Source: Allobosea thiooxidans (lineage in GTDB: Bacteria > Pseudomonadota > Alphaproteobacteria > Rhizobiales > Beijerinckiaceae). Taken from it: a stretch of DNA of 64,000 bases. A program made the position numbers and the translations under genes. Position 1 is the first letter of the stretch, and each line of letters opens with the position of its first letter. Shown one piece after another: positions 17,357 to 26,831 of the stretch. Location of the stretch: assembly GCF_900168195.1 (NCBI RefSeq), contig NZ_FUYX01000002.1, positions 549,202 through 613,201 of the forward strand, written 5' to 3'. A model generated the notes under the pieces. It saw only the letters and a list, made by a program, of their open reading frames with translations, searched no databases and was not told the origin of the DNA.

Positions 17357-18588
17357 CGCTGCGATCCGGCGGATAGGGATCCGGTGGAAACGGATCCGGT
17401 CGTCTTGGGGTTCCGGAAGCCGCGGGCGGCGCTGACCGGAACCAGCGCGATCTTCCTGGCCTCGAGCGACTGGGCCCAGCGGCTGATCCGCTCGATCGAG
17501 ACCGGCAGGGCGCTGGCCGCCGCGACCACGACGCCCTGGTCGCGCGCCAGGGTCTCCAGTGCGGCCAGCTCCTTGTCGATCGCATCGGCGCGGGCGACGG
17601 CGTCGATGACGCGGTCGACCTTCACTGCGGGGATCTGGGCGCGCGTGGCGGCGCCGGCAAGCAGGCTGCGCGGCGAGGAGCCGTCATCGACCACCATCAG
17701 GCCGCGGCCGGCGAATTCGCGCAGGATCGGAGAGAGGGCGACTTCATCGGAGGTAAGCCTTCCGCCCAGGAAATTGACGATGCCGACATAGCCGGTGAAG
17801 CGGCCGAGCGACCAATGCAGCTTGTCGATATTGTCCTGCGCCTTCGGGCCGGTAAGCAGGGTGTGCGGGCCGGGGTCGTTGTCGGGATAGTCGAACGGCT
17901 CCATCGGGAGCTGCAGGAAGACCTCGTGGCCTTCGCCGCGAGCCCGCTGGACGGTGCGCTCGAGCTCGTTGCCATAGGGGGCGAAAGCCAGCGAGACCGG
18001 CCCAGGCAGCTTTGCGATGGCGTCGGCCGTGCCGCTCTGGCTGATGCCGAGCCCACCGATCAGCAAGGCGATGCGGCCGGCCGGCTTCGTCGCCGGCTCC
18101 GCCCCGAGCGGGCGGGCATAGATCTTGGCCGGGGCCGCACCGTCCGGCCCGAGCTTGGGCAGCAGGCCGTAGCGGCTGCGCTCGACTAGGCGGTTGTCGG
18201 GGGCCGGCGCCAGCCGGATCGCGCCCGCAGCATCGGGAACAGTGATGACGATGGCACCCGGCGCGTCCTCGCCCGCGCGCACGACGGTGACACCCGCGCT
18301 GTCTTCGAGCTGGGCGGCGCTGGCCGGGCCATGCGCGGTCGGGGAGGGATCGGGGCCGGACAGGGTGGTGGAGGCCGGCGCCACGCGTTTCTCAATGGAG
18401 GCGATGGCGACCGGCTCGCCGCCATGGGGGTCGCGATGAATAGCCACCATCAGGAGGAGCCCGAGGATCACGGTGCCGACGCAAGCGGCGGCGCCCGTCG
18501 CGAGCCAGCGACTCCACGGCTTGCCGGATGGCCCGGCCCGATCCTGGCCGAGCGGCCGATTGAGCTCCGTCAGCGGCGTTCCGGCCAA
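17353..18588 (-). CDS. Divergent polysaccharide deacetylase family protein (YibQ-like)
   Basis: 411 residues: a cytoplasmic N-terminus, one membrane segment at about 29-50, a Pro/Ala-rich linker, then a NodB-like barrel of the divergent deacetylase family from about residue 165. The barrel shows KLPGPVSLAFAPYGNE, EVFLQLPMEP and VDDGSS. The first strand, which in YibQ usually carries an Asp pair for metal, reads LLIGGLGIS, so metal-dependent activity is doubtful. It lies between ctpA and rppH in the same direction, a rhizobial cell-envelope gene order. Confidence 0.83.
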   Translation of the reverse strand: MAGTPLTELNRPLGQDRAGPSGKPWSRWLATGAAACVGTVILGLLLMVAIHRDPHGGEPVAIASIEKRVAPASTTLSGPDPSPTAHGPASAAQLEDSAGVTVVRAGEDAPGAIVITVPDAAGAIRLAPAPDNRLVERSRYGLLPKLGPDGAAPAKIYARPLGAEPATKPAGRIALLIGGLGISQSGTADAIAKLPGPVSLAFAPYGNELERTVQRARGEGHEVFLQLPMEPFDYPDNDPGPHTLLTGPKAQDNIDKLHWSLGRFTGYVGIVNFLGGRLTSDEVALSPILREFAGRGLMVVDDGSSPRSLLAGAATRAQIPAVKVDRVIDAVARADAIDKELAALETLARDQGVVVAAASALPVSIERISRWAQSLEARKIALVPVSAARGFRNPKTTGSVSTGSLSAGSQR

Positions 18589-18679
18589 GGTCAGCCGTCC
18601 TCGAGGTTGCGACGCGGACCCGAATCAGCGGCCCGCGCGCTAGTCTTGTCGCCTAAGAGGCCCGGCGTCGAGCCCGGCG

Positions 18680-20041
18680 TCAGTTCGGCTGCTTCGGCGC
18701 CTCGGGCGCCGGGGCCGGCGCGGCGGCGGGCTTGTCGGCCGGAACGGCGGCGTCCTTCTTGACGCCGCGCAGCTGGTTGAAGGCGGCGATCAGCTGGGTG
18801 TCCTTCGCCGGATCGTTCGGAACGTAGGAGGCGGAGCCGGACTGCTCCTCGCCTTCGCCGGCCTTGAGATGGCCCTTCAGCGAGGCTTCGCCCTTGTTCT
18901 CGACGAGCTTGTCCTTGATCTCCTGCGGGATGTCCTGCTGGACCTCGATGTCCGGCGTGATGCCCTTGGCCTGGATCGAGTTGCCCGACGGCGTGTAGTA
19001 GCGCGCCGTGGTCAGGCGCAGGCCGCCATTGGAGCCGAGCGGGATCACGGTCTGGACCGAGCCCTTGCCGAAGGAGCGCGTGCCCATCACGACGGCGCGC
19101 TTGTGGTCCTGCAGTGCGCCGGCGACGATCTCGGCCGCCGAGGCGGAGGAGCCGTTGATCAGCACGACGACCGGCTTGCCCTTGGTGAGATCGCCCGACT
19201 TGGCGTTGAAGACCTGGGTCTCCTCGGCGTTGCGGCCGCGGGTCGAGACGATCTTGCCGCGCTCGAGGAAGGCGTCGGAAACCAGCACGGACTGGTCGAG
19301 ACGCCCGCCGCGGTTGTTGCGCAGGTCGATGACGTAGCCCTTGAGCTTGTCGGCGCCGATCTCGTTGGTGAGCTTGTCGATCGCCTTGCGCAGGCCGTCA
19401 TAGGTCTGCTCGGAGAAGGTGCCGATGCGGATATAGCCGATGTCGCCTTCGGCCCGCTCCTCGACCGCGGGCACGACGATGGTCGAGCGGGTCAGGGTGA
19501 ATTCGAGCGGTTCGGCCTTGCCCGGGCGCTCGATCTTGAGCGTGACCTGGGTGTTGATGAGCCCGCGCATCTTCTCGACCGCCTGGGTGAGGGACAGGCC
19601 CTTCACCTCGGTACCGTCGATCTGGCGAATGATGTCGTTGGCCAGGATGCCGGCCTTGGAGGCGGGCGTGTCCCGGATCGGCTTGGCGACCTTGAGGACG
19701 CCGTCCTCCATCGTCACCTCGATGCCGAGGCCACCGAACTGGCCGCGCATGTCGGTATCCATGTCGCGGAAGGCCTTGGAGTCGAGATAGCTCGAATGCG
19801 GGTCGAGCGACGAGACCATGCCGTTGATGGCGGCCTCGATCAGCTTCTGCTCGTCCGGCTTGTCGACATAGTCGGTCCGGATCTTCTCGAAGATGTCGCC
19901 GAACAGATTCAGGCTGCGGTAGACCTCGGCCGAGGCGGCCACGGCGCTGGTCGAGCTGAGCAACCGCGTCTGGGTGGCCAGTCCGGTCAGGCCCGCGCCC
20001 ATGATGGCGCCGGCGAGAACGAGGGAAACCTTGCGCATCAT
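18680..20041 (-). CDS. ctpA: S41-family C-terminal processing peptidase
   Basis: 453-residue periplasmic serine protease. An uncleaved or cleaved N-terminal hydrophobic segment (residues 4-27) precedes a PDZ domain (FGGLGIEVTMEDG to about 175) and the S41 catalytic core with Ser in NGSSASAAEI and Lys in SFGKGSVQT. The C-terminus is a Pro/Ala-rich tail. The start is ATG 20039-20041, which overlaps the stop of the EnvC-like gene as ATGA; the same frame is open further upstream but would lie inside that gene. CtpA proteases in Proteobacteria degrade peptidoglycan hydrolases, which fits the EnvC-like neighbour. Confidence 0.95.
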   Translation of the reverse strand: MMRKVSLVLAGAIMGAGLTGLATQTRLLSSTSAVAASAEVYRSLNLFGDIFEKIRTDYVDKPDEQKLIEAAINGMVSSLDPHSSYLDSKAFRDMDTDMRGQFGGLGIEVTMEDGVLKVAKPIRDTPASKAGILANDIIRQIDGTEVKGLSLTQAVEKMRGLINTQVTLKIERPGKAEPLEFTLTRSTIVVPAVEERAEGDIGYIRIGTFSEQTYDGLRKAIDKLTNEIGADKLKGYVIDLRNNRGGRLDQSVLVSDAFLERGKIVSTRGRNAEETQVFNAKSGDLTKGKPVVVLINGSSASAAEIVAGALQDHKRAVVMGTRSFGKGSVQTVIPLGSNGGLRLTTARYYTPSGNSIQAKGITPDIEVQQDIPQEIKDKLVENKGEASLKGHLKAGEGEEQSGSASYVPNDPAKDTQLIAAFNQLRGVKKDAAVPADKPAAAPAPAPEAPKQPN

Positions 20042-21489
20042 CCGCGAACCTTTTCGCCTTGCGATTTCGTCCACCACGGCGTCGGATCGATCGAGACGCC
20101 GTCTTTCCTGAATTCGATATAGAGGACCGGCTGCCCGGTTCCCACTCCTACTGTCGTCGCGGCAGCTTCCGATGTTTCGCCCATCGTCGCAACCGGCTCC
20201 CCCGCCAGGACGAACTGATTGAGCGCGACATCGATCCGCTGCATGCCGGCAAGCAATATGTAGTATCCCCCGCCTGCGTTCAGGATCAAGAGTTGCCCGA
20301 AGGAGCGGAAGGGACCTGCATAGACCACCCAACCGTCCGAAGGCGCCGAAACTAGGGCGTTGGGGCGGGTCTCGAGTGAAATTCCGCGAATCGTGCCCCC
20401 GGCGCCGTCCGGAGCCCCGAAACCACGCAATCGTGATCCCGCGACGGGCAGGGAAAGCAGGCCCTTGGCGTCGGCGAAGGCAATCTTCGGGGCGAGCCGG
20501 GCCGGATCCCTGAAGGCCAGGGCGGTCATGCGCTCGCGCTGCTCGCGCGTCTCCTGCTCGATCGCCTGGCGCGCGGCCTCGGCCGCCTTGTTGGCGACCG
20601 AGATCTCCTTCTCGATCTTCTCGACGAAGTCGCGCATCGAGCGGGCCTGGCCGGCGAGCTCGCTGCCGAGCGCGCGCTGGGCTTCGACGTCCTTTGCGGC
20701 GCTGGCTTCGCGCCCGCGTCGCGCCTCGATCAGCGAGGCAAGCCGTTGACGCTCGCCCGCCAGCTGCTCCATCTCCTCGCCGATGCGGCTCTTCTCGACC
20801 CCGATGCCGTCGCGCAGGCGCACCAGCTCGGCGAGGTCGGTGGCGAGAATCTCGATCTCCTGGCGCAGATCCGGGACGACGGCGCCCAGCAGCATGGAGG
20901 CGCGCACGGCTTCGAGGATGTCCTCCGGGCGCACCAGCACCGCCGGCGGCGGCCGGCGGCCGATGCGCTGCAGTGCGGCGAGCACCTCCGCGATCAGGCC
21001 GCGCCGGCCTTCGAGCGAACGGCGGATCGCGGTCTCGCTTGATTGCAGCAGCGCGAGACGCTTCTCCAGCGCGCCGAGCCGTTCCTCGCCGGCCTGGGTC
21101 CGCGCGGTGGTGTCGAGCAGGGCCTTGTTGAGCGCGGCGCGGTCGGCGCGGATGGAGGCGATCTCTTTTTCAAGGCTGGCGCGGGCGTCGGCGTTTCCGG
21201 CGAGGCGCTGCTCGATCGCCTTGAGCTCGGCCTCGCGCGCCTGCTTCTCGACCAGCTTCTGCATCGCCTCGCGGGCGAGCGCCTCGGGATCGGGCTGGCT
21301 CGTCTGGGCGGATGAGGGAGCCGTTGCGAAGCACACCGTCATCGCAAGGAGCATCGCGACGAAGCAATCCAGCGGCGGCCGCGCCCTGCGTCCTCCTGGA
21401 TTGCTTCGCTGCGCTGGCAATGACGGCCTGTGCAGCCGCGCAGCCGAAGCCTCCAAGACAGCGCGAATCAGGGGCCGGAACGGGCTCAT
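20038..21489 (-). CDS. EnvC-like murein hydrolase activator (M23 peptidase domain)
   Basis: 483-residue periplasmic protein: leader, two long coiled-coil segments (about residues 66-165 and 225-320), and a C-terminal LytM/M23 domain (about 370-475). The M23 core lacks the usual HxH zinc ligands (YILLAGMQRID at the HVSQ-type position), so like EnvC it should activate amidases rather than cut. Residues 22-51, including half of the signal-peptide hydrophobic core (LDCFVAMLLAM), are encoded by a palindromic repeat. Start and stop overlap rlmH and ctpA by four bases each, implying one coupled operon. Confidence 0.88.
   Translation of the reverse strand: MSPFRPLIRAVLEASAARLHRPSLPAQRSNPGGRRARPPLDCFVAMLLAMTVCFATAPSSAQTSQPDPEALAREAMQKLVEKQAREAELKAIEQRLAGNADARASLEKEIASIRADRAALNKALLDTTARTQAGEERLGALEKRLALLQSSETAIRRSLEGRRGLIAEVLAALQRIGRRPPPAVLVRPEDILEAVRASMLLGAVVPDLRQEIEILATDLAELVRLRDGIGVEKSRIGEEMEQLAGERQRLASLIEARRGREASAAKDVEAQRALGSELAGQARSMRDFVEKIEKEISVANKAAEAARQAIEQETREQRERMTALAFRDPARLAPKIAFADAKGLLSLPVAGSRLRGFGAPDGAGGTIRGISLETRPNALVSAPSDGWVVYAGPFRSFGQLLILNAGGGYYILLAGMQRIDVALNQFVLAGEPVATMGETSEAAATTVGVGTGQPVLYIEFRKDGVSIDPTPWWTKSQGEKVRG
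21337..21425. repeat. Palindromic repeat, family D copy 1, inside the EnvC-like gene
   Basis: Termini CGTCATCGCAAGGAGC and CTGGCAATGACG flank inner arms GAAGCAATCCAG and CTGGATTGCTTC, which are exact inverses. The same layout is seen in the intergenic copy at 61029-61127. Here it encodes residues 22-51 of the EnvC-like protein. Confidence 0.85.
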
Positions 21490-21965
21490 GCGCGATGATA
21501 GGGGTGGCCGGCGATGATCGTCATCGCGCGATACAGCTGTTCGAGCACGAGCGCACGCACGATCTGGTGCGGGATGGTCAGGGCGCCGAAGGCCAGCGTG
21601 ATATCCGCCTTGTCGCGGATCTCCTCGCTCAGGCCGTCGGCGCCGCCGACGATGAGGCTGGCATGGCCGGTCCCGGAGTCGCGGGCGGCGGCGATGCGTG
21701 CGGCGAAGGCTTCGCTGCCGAGCTGGCGGCCGCGCTCGTCGAGCGCGATCAGCAGGCCGGGTTGCGCCTTCGCAAGAATTGCCTGGGCTTCCTCGCGCTT
21801 GCGCTCTTCGGGCCGCCGACCCCGGCTCTCGGCGATCTCGACGATCTCGGGGCCGCCCAGCCCGATGCCGCGGCCGAGCGCGAGGCCCCGCTCACGATAA
21901 CGCTCGCAGAGCTCCCGTTCCGGCCCGTCCTTGAGCCGGCCGACGGCGATGACCGCGAGCCGCAT
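21486..21965 (-). CDS. rlmH: 23S rRNA pseudouridine-1915 N3-methyltransferase RlmH
   Basis: 159-residue SPOUT methyltransferase that modifies helix 69 of 23S rRNA in the assembled ribosome. MRLAVIAVGRLKDGPERELCERY at the N-terminus, LIVGGADGLSEE in the knot and the C-terminal ALVLEQLYRAMTIIAGHPYH are RlmH signatures. ATG 21965 is preferred: GAGG lies 7 bases upstream, while an in-frame TTG two codons earlier has no better site. It overlaps the EnvC-like start by four bases. Confidence 0.96.
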   Translation of the reverse strand: MRLAVIAVGRLKDGPERELCERYRERGLALGRGIGLGGPEIVEIAESRGRRPEERKREEAQAILAKAQPGLLIALDERGRQLGSEAFAARIAAARDSGTGHASLIVGGADGLSEEIRDKADITLAFGALTIPHQIVRALVLEQLYRAMTIIAGHPYHRA

Positions 21966-21987
21966 GCGCAAGCCTCGTGCTAAGTCG

Positions 21988-22527
21988 TCAGTTCGCGAGG
22001 CGCTCGTTCGGCCTGTCGGTGCCCCACATCTTCTCGAGATTGTAGAACTGGCGCACTTCCGGCCGGAAGACGTGGATGATGATGTCGCCCGTGTCGAGCA
22101 GCACCCAGTCGCAAGCCGGCATTCCCTCGACCTGCGGCGAAGGCTTCCCGGCGTTCTTGAGGGCTTCGATCAAGGCCTCGCTGATGGCGGCGACGTGGCG
22201 ATTGACGGTGCCGGACGCGATGATCATCGCATCGGCCAGCGACGTCTTGCCAACGAGGTCGATCACCGTGATGTCCTCGGCCTTCATGTCCTCGAGAACA
22301 TGTTGCGCGAGGGCGATGCTATCGGCGGAGGGATTGTCCGCGATAGCGGCCTGGGGAAGCGGCTTCGGCTCGGCTTCACCAAGGTTTTGACGGTTCAGTG
22401 ACGTATCCTCTCGATCACGACGCGCTCTTGGCGCGACACAGCCAAAATAAGCCGGGAAGCCTCGGAATTCAATCGCGGCCCGCCTTCTGGCGCAGCATCG
22501 TGGAGGATAACGCCGAGCGCTTGCCAT
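21988..22527 (-). CDS. rsfS: Ribosome silencing factor RsfS
   Basis: RsfS/RsfA binds ribosomal protein L14 and blocks subunit joining in starvation. The core (ALAQHVLEDMKAEDITVIDL, SLADAMIIASGTVNRHV, DWVLLDTGDIIIHVF, YNLEKMWG) is complete. The listed start is the only ATG, GTG or TTG before the core, but it overlaps the end of nadD by 59 bases and adds about 43 Arg/Cys-rich residues unlike the family. A CTG codon at 22396-22398 has GAGAGGA 7 bases upstream and would give a normal 136-residue protein; I think that is the true start. Confidence 0.9.
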   Translation of the reverse strand: MASARRYPPRCCARRRAAIEFRGFPAYFGCVAPRARRDREDTSLNRQNLGEAEPKPLPQAAIADNPSADSIALAQHVLEDMKAEDITVIDLVGKTSLADAMIIASGTVNRHVAAISEALIEALKNAGKPSPQVEGMPACDWVLLDTGDIIIHVFRPEVRQFYNLEKMWGTDRPNERLAN

Positions 22528-23080
22528 GCAGGAAAACCCAGGCCGGCGGCCGAGTGTGCGGCAGAACCGCCGCCCGGTTCTCGGAGAGGCGCCAGCGCGA
22601 GAGCCAGCTGGCGGCCGGCGAGGCCATGGCGCCGTGGGTCGAGCCCGGCCGGTCGATCACCGCGATCGGCATCATCCGGGCAATGGTCCGCCACTCGGCC
22701 CAGCGATGGAAGCCGGCGAGATTGTCCGAGCCCATGATCCAGACGAAATTGACACCGGGGCAACGCCGTTTCAGCGCGCGCAGCGTGTCGGCGGTGTAGC
22801 GGGTGCGCAGCGTCGCCTCGATGCCGGTGACCTTGATGCGGGCATGGCCGGCGACGCCGCGCGCCTGGCGGACGCGCTCGGCGAGCGAGGGCAGCCTCGC
22901 ATTGTCCTTCAGCGGGTTGCCGGGCGTGACCAGCCACCAGATGCTGTCGAGCTGGAGGCGGCGCAGCGCGGTGAGGCTCGCCAGCCTATGGCCGTCATGG
23001 GCAGGATTGAAGCTGCCGCCGAACAGGCCAATGCACAGGCCCGGCGGATGGGGCGGCAGGCGCAGATGCGAGTTCGACAT
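22469..23080 (-). CDS. nadD: Nicotinate-nucleotide adenylyltransferase NadD
   Basis: 203-residue nucleotidyltransferase making deamido-NAD from nicotinate mononucleotide and ATP. It has GLFGGSFNPAHDGH (the GxFDPxHxGH nucleotide site) at residues 17-30, WWLVTPGNPLK, and the SNTxIR-equivalent region near LSSTMLRQKAGRD at the C-terminus. Start ATG 23080 lies 15 bases after the proA stop. The gene follows proBA and precedes rsfS in the usual alphaproteobacterial order. Confidence 0.94.
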   Translation of the reverse strand: MSNSHLRLPPHPPGLCIGLFGGSFNPAHDGHRLASLTALRRLQLDSIWWLVTPGNPLKDNARLPSLAERVRQARGVAGHARIKVTGIEATLRTRYTADTLRALKRRCPGVNFVWIMGSDNLAGFHRWAEWRTIARMMPIAVIDRPGSTHGAMASPAASWLSRWRLSENRAAVLPHTRPPAWVFLHGKRSALSSTMLRQKAGRD

Positions 23081-23095
23081 GCCGCGAGCTTCGCC

Positions 23096-24421
23096 TCAGG
23101 GCCTGGTCTGGCCGGCGCCGTGGACGCGATATTTGAACGCGCAGAGCTGCTCGACGCCGACCGGGCCGCGCGCATGCATCCGGCCGGTGGCGATGCCGAT
23201 CTCGGCGCCGAAGCCGAATTCGCCGCCATCGGCGAACTGGGTCGAGGCGTTGTGGATGACGATCGCCGAATCGACCTCCGCCAGGAAGCGGGCGGCGGCG
23301 GCCTCATCGGCCGTGACGATCGCATCGGTGTGATGCGAGCCATAGCGCTCGACATGGTCGATCGCGGCGTCCAGCCCGGCGACGCTCCTCACCGCGATGA
23401 TGCGGTCGAGATATTCGGTCGACCAGTCTTCTTCGCTCGCGGGCGTCACGCGCGCGTCGACCGCCTGGGTGGCGGCGTCGCCGCGCACGGCGCAGCCGGC
23501 ATCGAGCAGGGCGGTGACGAGCGGGGCCAGATGGGTCGCGGCCGCAGCCTCGTCGACGAGCAGGGTCTCGGCCGCGCCGCAGACGCCGGTGCGGCGCAGC
23601 TTGGCGTTGAGCAGGATCTCGCGCGCCATGGCGAGGTCGGCCGCGGCATCGACATAGACATGGCAGTTGCCGTCGAGATGGGCGAAGACCGGCACACGCG
23701 CCTCGCTCTGGACGCGGGCGACGAGGCTCTTCCCGCCGCGGGGCACCACGACGTCGACATTGCCGTCGAGCCCGGCGAGGATCGCGCCGACGGCAGCGCG
23801 GTCGCGCGTCGGTACGAGCTGGATCGCGTCGGCCGGCAGGCCGGCGGCTTCCAGCCCCGCGCGCATGGCGGCGGCGATCTCGGACGAGGAGCGGAAGGAA
23901 TCCGAACCCGCGCGCAGGATCGCGGCGTTGCCGCTCTTCAGGCAGAGCGCCCCGGCATCGGCGGTGACGTTCGGCCGGCTCTCGAAGATCACGGCGATGA
24001 CGCCGAGCGGCGTGGCGACGCGCTCGAAGCGCAGGCCGTTCGGCCGTGTCCATTCCGCCAGCACGCGCCCGAGCGGATCGGGCAGGGTCGCGACCTCGGC
24101 GACGGCGTCGGCGATGGCGGCGAGACGCTTCTCGTCGAGGGCGAGGCGATCGATGAAGGAGGCGCTCAAGCCCGCCGCCTTGCCGTCGGCAAGGTCCTGC
24201 GCATTGGCAGCGAGGATCTGCGCCTTGCGGGCGCGCAACGCATCGGCCATGGCGAGGAGGGCGGCGTTGCGCTGCGCGGCCGGGCTGAGCGCGACCTTGC
24301 GCGCGGCGGCGCGCGCCTTCCTGCCGAACTCCCGCATCACGAGCCCGACATCGCCGGCCTCGTTCGTCGCGATGATGCGCAATGCGCTGTCGCCCGTCAT
24401 GTCACCCAGCCCAGAAGCCAT
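23096..24421 (-). CDS. proA: Gamma-glutamyl phosphate reductase ProA
   Basis: 441-residue NADPH-dependent enzyme of proline synthesis reducing glutamyl 5-phosphate to the semialdehyde. It has the aldehyde-dehydrogenase fold with the catalytic Cys in [14 protein letters not shown], the [16 protein letters not shown] segment, and the C-terminal conserved [12 protein letters not shown] chose ATG 24421; a GTG at 24440-24442 five bases after the proB stop and an ATG at 24400 are alternatives, and none has a strong ribosome site. Cotranscribed with proB. Confidence 0.95.
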   Translation of the reverse strand: MASGLGDMTGDSALRIIATNEAGDVGLVMREFGRKARAAARKVALSPAAQRNAALLAMADALRARKAQILAANAQDLADGKAAGLSASFIDRLALDEKRLAAIADAVAEVATLPDPLGRVLAEWTRPNGLRFERVATPLGVIAVIFESRPNVTADAGALCLKSGNAAILRAGSDSFRSSSEIAAAMRAGLEAAGLPADAIQLVPTRDRAAVGAILAGLDGNVDVVVPRGGKSLVARVQSEARVPVFAHLDGNCHVYVDAAADLAMAREILLNAKLRRTGVCGAAETLLVDEAAAATHLAPLVTALLDAGCAVRGDAATQAVDARVTPASEEDWSTEYLDRIIAVRSVAGLDAAIDHVERYGSHHTDAIVTADEAAAARFLAEVDSAIVIHNASTQFADGGEFGFGAEIGIATGRMHARGPVGVEQLCAFKYRVHGAGQTRP

Positions 24422-24447
24422 CGGTAAAAGCCAATCCGGCACAAAGC

Positions 24448-25572
24448 TTAGCCCAGGCCGAGCGCCATGTCGTCCCGGTGGATCATCTCGGCGCGTCCGG
24501 GATAGCCGAGCACCGTCTCGATATCGCGCGAAGCCTTGCCGAGGACGAGCGCGGCCTCGCCTGCATCATAGGCGACGAGGCCGCGGCCAAGCAGCTGCCC
24601 GTCGGGATCGCGGATCAGCACGGCGTCGCCGCGCGCGAACTCGCCCTCGATGCGGGCAACGCCGACCGGCAGCAGGCTCGCGCCGCCGCGCAAGGCGCGG
24701 GCTGCGCCGGCATCGACATGCAGCGTGCCGCGCGGCTCCAGCGTGCCGGCGATCCAGGTCTTGCGCGCGGTGGCCGGCGTCGAAGCGGTGAGGAACCAGG
24801 TGCAGCGTCCGCCGCCGGCGATGCTCGCCAGCGGGTTCTTGGCCCGCCCGTCGGCGATCAGCATGTGGGTGCCGCCGGCGATCGCGATCTTGCCGGCCTC
24901 GATCTTGGTGCGCATGCCGCCGCGCGAGAGCTCGGAAGCGGCTCCGCCGGCCATGGCGTCGATCTCGGGCGTGATGCGCTCGACGACCGGGATGTGCCGG
25001 GCGGACGGGTCCTTGGCGGGCGGGGCGGTGTAGAGCCCGTCGATGTCGGAGAACAGCACCAGCAGGTCGGCGCCGGCCATGGTCGCGACGCGGGCGGCGA
25101 GCCGGTCGTTGTCGCCATAGCGGATCTCGGTGGTGGCGACGGTGTCGTTCTCATTGATGACGGGGATGGCGCGCAGGTCGAGCAGGCGGCCGAGCGTCGC
25201 GCGCGCGTTAAGATAACGGCGGCGCTGCTCGGTATCGGCCAGCGTCAGCAGGATCTGCCCGGCGGTGAGGCCATGGGCGGCGAGCGCCTCGGCCCAGTTG
25301 CGGGCGAGCGCGATCTGGCCGACGGCGGCAGCGGCCTGGCTCTCCTCCAGCCTCAAGGGGCCGGAGGGCAGGTTGAGGACCGTGCGCCCGAGCGCGATCG
25401 CGCCGGAGGAAACGACGAGCACGTCGGCGCCGCGCTGACGCAGCTCGGCGAGGTCTTCGGCGAGGGCGGCAAGCCAGGCATGGCGCAGCCGGCCGCGAGC
25501 CCGGTCGACCAGCAGGCTGGAGCCGACCTTGACGACGATGCGGCGGAACTCGGAGAGCGAAGGCGTCTTCAC
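24448..25572 (-). CDS. proB: Glutamate 5-kinase ProB
   Basis: 374-residue kinase for the first step of proline synthesis. The amino-acid kinase domain ([13 protein letters not shown] at the N-terminus, [19 protein letters not shown]) covers about 1-260 and a PUA domain ([23 protein letters not shown]) the rest. GTG 25570-25572 is chosen because it places [18 protein letters not shown] at the N-terminus as in homologues; the frame continues 54 codons upstream without family-like sequence. First gene of the visible proline-NAD-ribosome run. Confidence 0.95.
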   Translation of the reverse strand: MKTPSLSEFRRIVVKVGSSLLVDRARGRLRHAWLAALAEDLAELRQRGADVLVVSSGAIALGRTVLNLPSGPLRLEESQAAAAVGQIALARNWAEALAAHGLTAGQILLTLADTEQRRRYLNARATLGRLLDLRAIPVINENDTVATTEIRYGDNDRLAARVATMAGADLLVLFSDIDGLYTAPPAKDPSARHIPVVERITPEIDAMAGGAASELSRGGMRTKIEAGKIAIAGGTHMLIADGRAKNPLASIAGGGRCTWFLTASTPATARKTWIAGTLEPRGTLHVDAGAARALRGGASLLPVGVARIEGEFARGDAVLIRDPDGQLLGRGLVAYDAGEAALVLGKASRDIETVLGYPGRAEMIHRDDMALGLG

Positions 25573-25856
25573 GGGGCAGATGATCCGTTGCGGCAGCTCT
25601 CTGCCTGTTGGGGAAAACCGGGCGATTGTAAAGCTGTCGGGGCGCCGGGCCGGGGCGCCCGGCATGCATCCGGGGCCGCTTCGGTTGAAGATCGGGGCCC
25701 TCGCACCCATATCCGGGCTCTGCCGGCCGCGCATTTTTCGTCCCGAGCCCTCGCGGGAGCCCGCCGAGGCCGAGCGCGGCCCTTCGCCACGTCAGAACCG
25801 CCCGCCGCTACGGCCTGCATGGCCGGCGCGGGCTTTCGGCCATGAAAGGAGACTCG

Positions 25857-26120
25857 ATGCAGGTTCTCGTTCGCGACAACAATGTCGACCAAGCCTTGCG
25901 TGTTCTGAAGCGGAAGCTCCAGCGCGAGGGCGTCATGCGCGAGATGAGGCAGCGGAGGGCCTATGAAAAGCCGTCCGAACGTCGTATTCGCGAAAAGGCC
26001 AGCGCGATCCGCCGGGCCCGCAAGGCGGCGCTCAAGCAGGCGCGCAAGGAAGGGCTCATCGCCGGACCACGACCGAAAAACCGCTCGCTGCGCGCTGGAA
26101 GCGGGGCCGCCGCGCGTTGA
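25857..26120 (+). CDS. rpsU: 30S ribosomal protein S21
   Basis: 87-residue S21, starting [20 protein letters not shown], with the basic [19 protein letters not shown] tail typical of alphaproteobacteria. ATG 25857 has AAGGAG five bases upstream; an ATG five codons earlier carries the ribosome site inside the frame and is rejected. It is transcribed divergently from proB across 284 bases. Confidence 0.96.
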   Translation: MQVLVRDNNVDQALRVLKRKLQREGVMREMRQRRAYEKPSERRIREKASAIRRARKAALKQARKEGLIAGPRPKNRSLRAGSGAAAR

Positions 26121-26205
26121 TTTTGATACCAATCCGGCTCGATCTGGACTATTCCGCCCGCGCGGGCCGAAAGACAACCCGTAACAACCCGAGAGAAGAT
26201 CACCC

Positions 26206-26580
26206 TTGAAGAACCCGAACGACCGCAGCTTCACCGACCGCCAGTCCAATTCCGCCAACGCCAAGAAGGCTCTGCTGGAGCGTTTCAAGGCCCGGCCGAA
26301 GGCCGACGACCCGGTCATGGTGCAGCGACGCGCGGAGCGGGAAGCCATCGCCCAGGCCCGCGCCGAGCGCGAAGCCGAGAAGGCGAAGATCCGGGCCGAG
26401 AAGGAGCGCCTGGAGGCGATCGAGCGTGCGCGCATCGAGGAAGAGAAGCGCCAGGAAGAGCTCGCCCGCGAGGCGGCCCGCAAGGCGGAGCAGGCCAAGC
26501 GCGATGCAGAGCGTCCGCGCAAGGTGCTGCTGGAAGCCGTGCAGTACATGCAGATGCGCACGGCCGGTAAACGCCGCTAG
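26206..26580 (+). CDS. DUF6481 family protein
   Basis: 124-residue, highly charged protein predicted to be almost entirely helical. The N-terminus RSFTDRQSNSANAKKALLERFKARP is typical of the DUF6481 family, followed by a long Glu/Arg/Ala coiled coil (about residues 42-105) and a short conserved end (QYMQMRTAGKRR). The start is a TTG at 26206 with GAGAGAAG upstream. It follows rpsU by 85 bases and is closed by a terminator. Function is unknown; the association with S21 suggests a ribosome or RNA link. Confidence 0.8.
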   Translation: MKNPNDRSFTDRQSNSANAKKALLERFKARPKADDPVMVQRRAEREAIAQARAEREAEKAKIRAEKERLEAIERARIEEEKRQEELAREAARKAEQAKRDAERPRKVLLEAVQYMQMRTAGKRR

Positions 26581-26638
26581 AGCCTGCGCCGATCGGCTTG
26601 CCCGGCAAGCGGAGCGGCAATCCGTATCTGGAAGATCT

Positions 26639-26660
26639 GGGGCGCCGCGGCGCCCCTTTT
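26639..26660 (+). terminator. Rho-independent terminator after the rpsU unit
   Basis: GGGGCGCCG pairs with CGGCGCCCC as a perfect palindrome (26639-26656), followed by TTTT. Confidence 0.85.
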
Positions 26661-26831
26661 CATATCCGCTTAACCGTGATCGCCGCTGCCGCGCCGGGCG
26701 GTCGTCGCTTTTTCGGGCAAACAAGCCCGTTTTCCCCCTCCTGACCTATCGGCAAAACCGTCGGTGCGGATTAATGTGCGCGCCGGTTGAACCTTTTCCC
26801 CGCTCGCCGCGACGAATGGGTGCGAGCCGGG

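Noticed and set aside
25573..25856. Riboswitch or long leader before rpsU
   Set aside because: No recognisable riboswitch core or conserved stem set could be identified by eye; only the AAGGAG ribosome site is clear.
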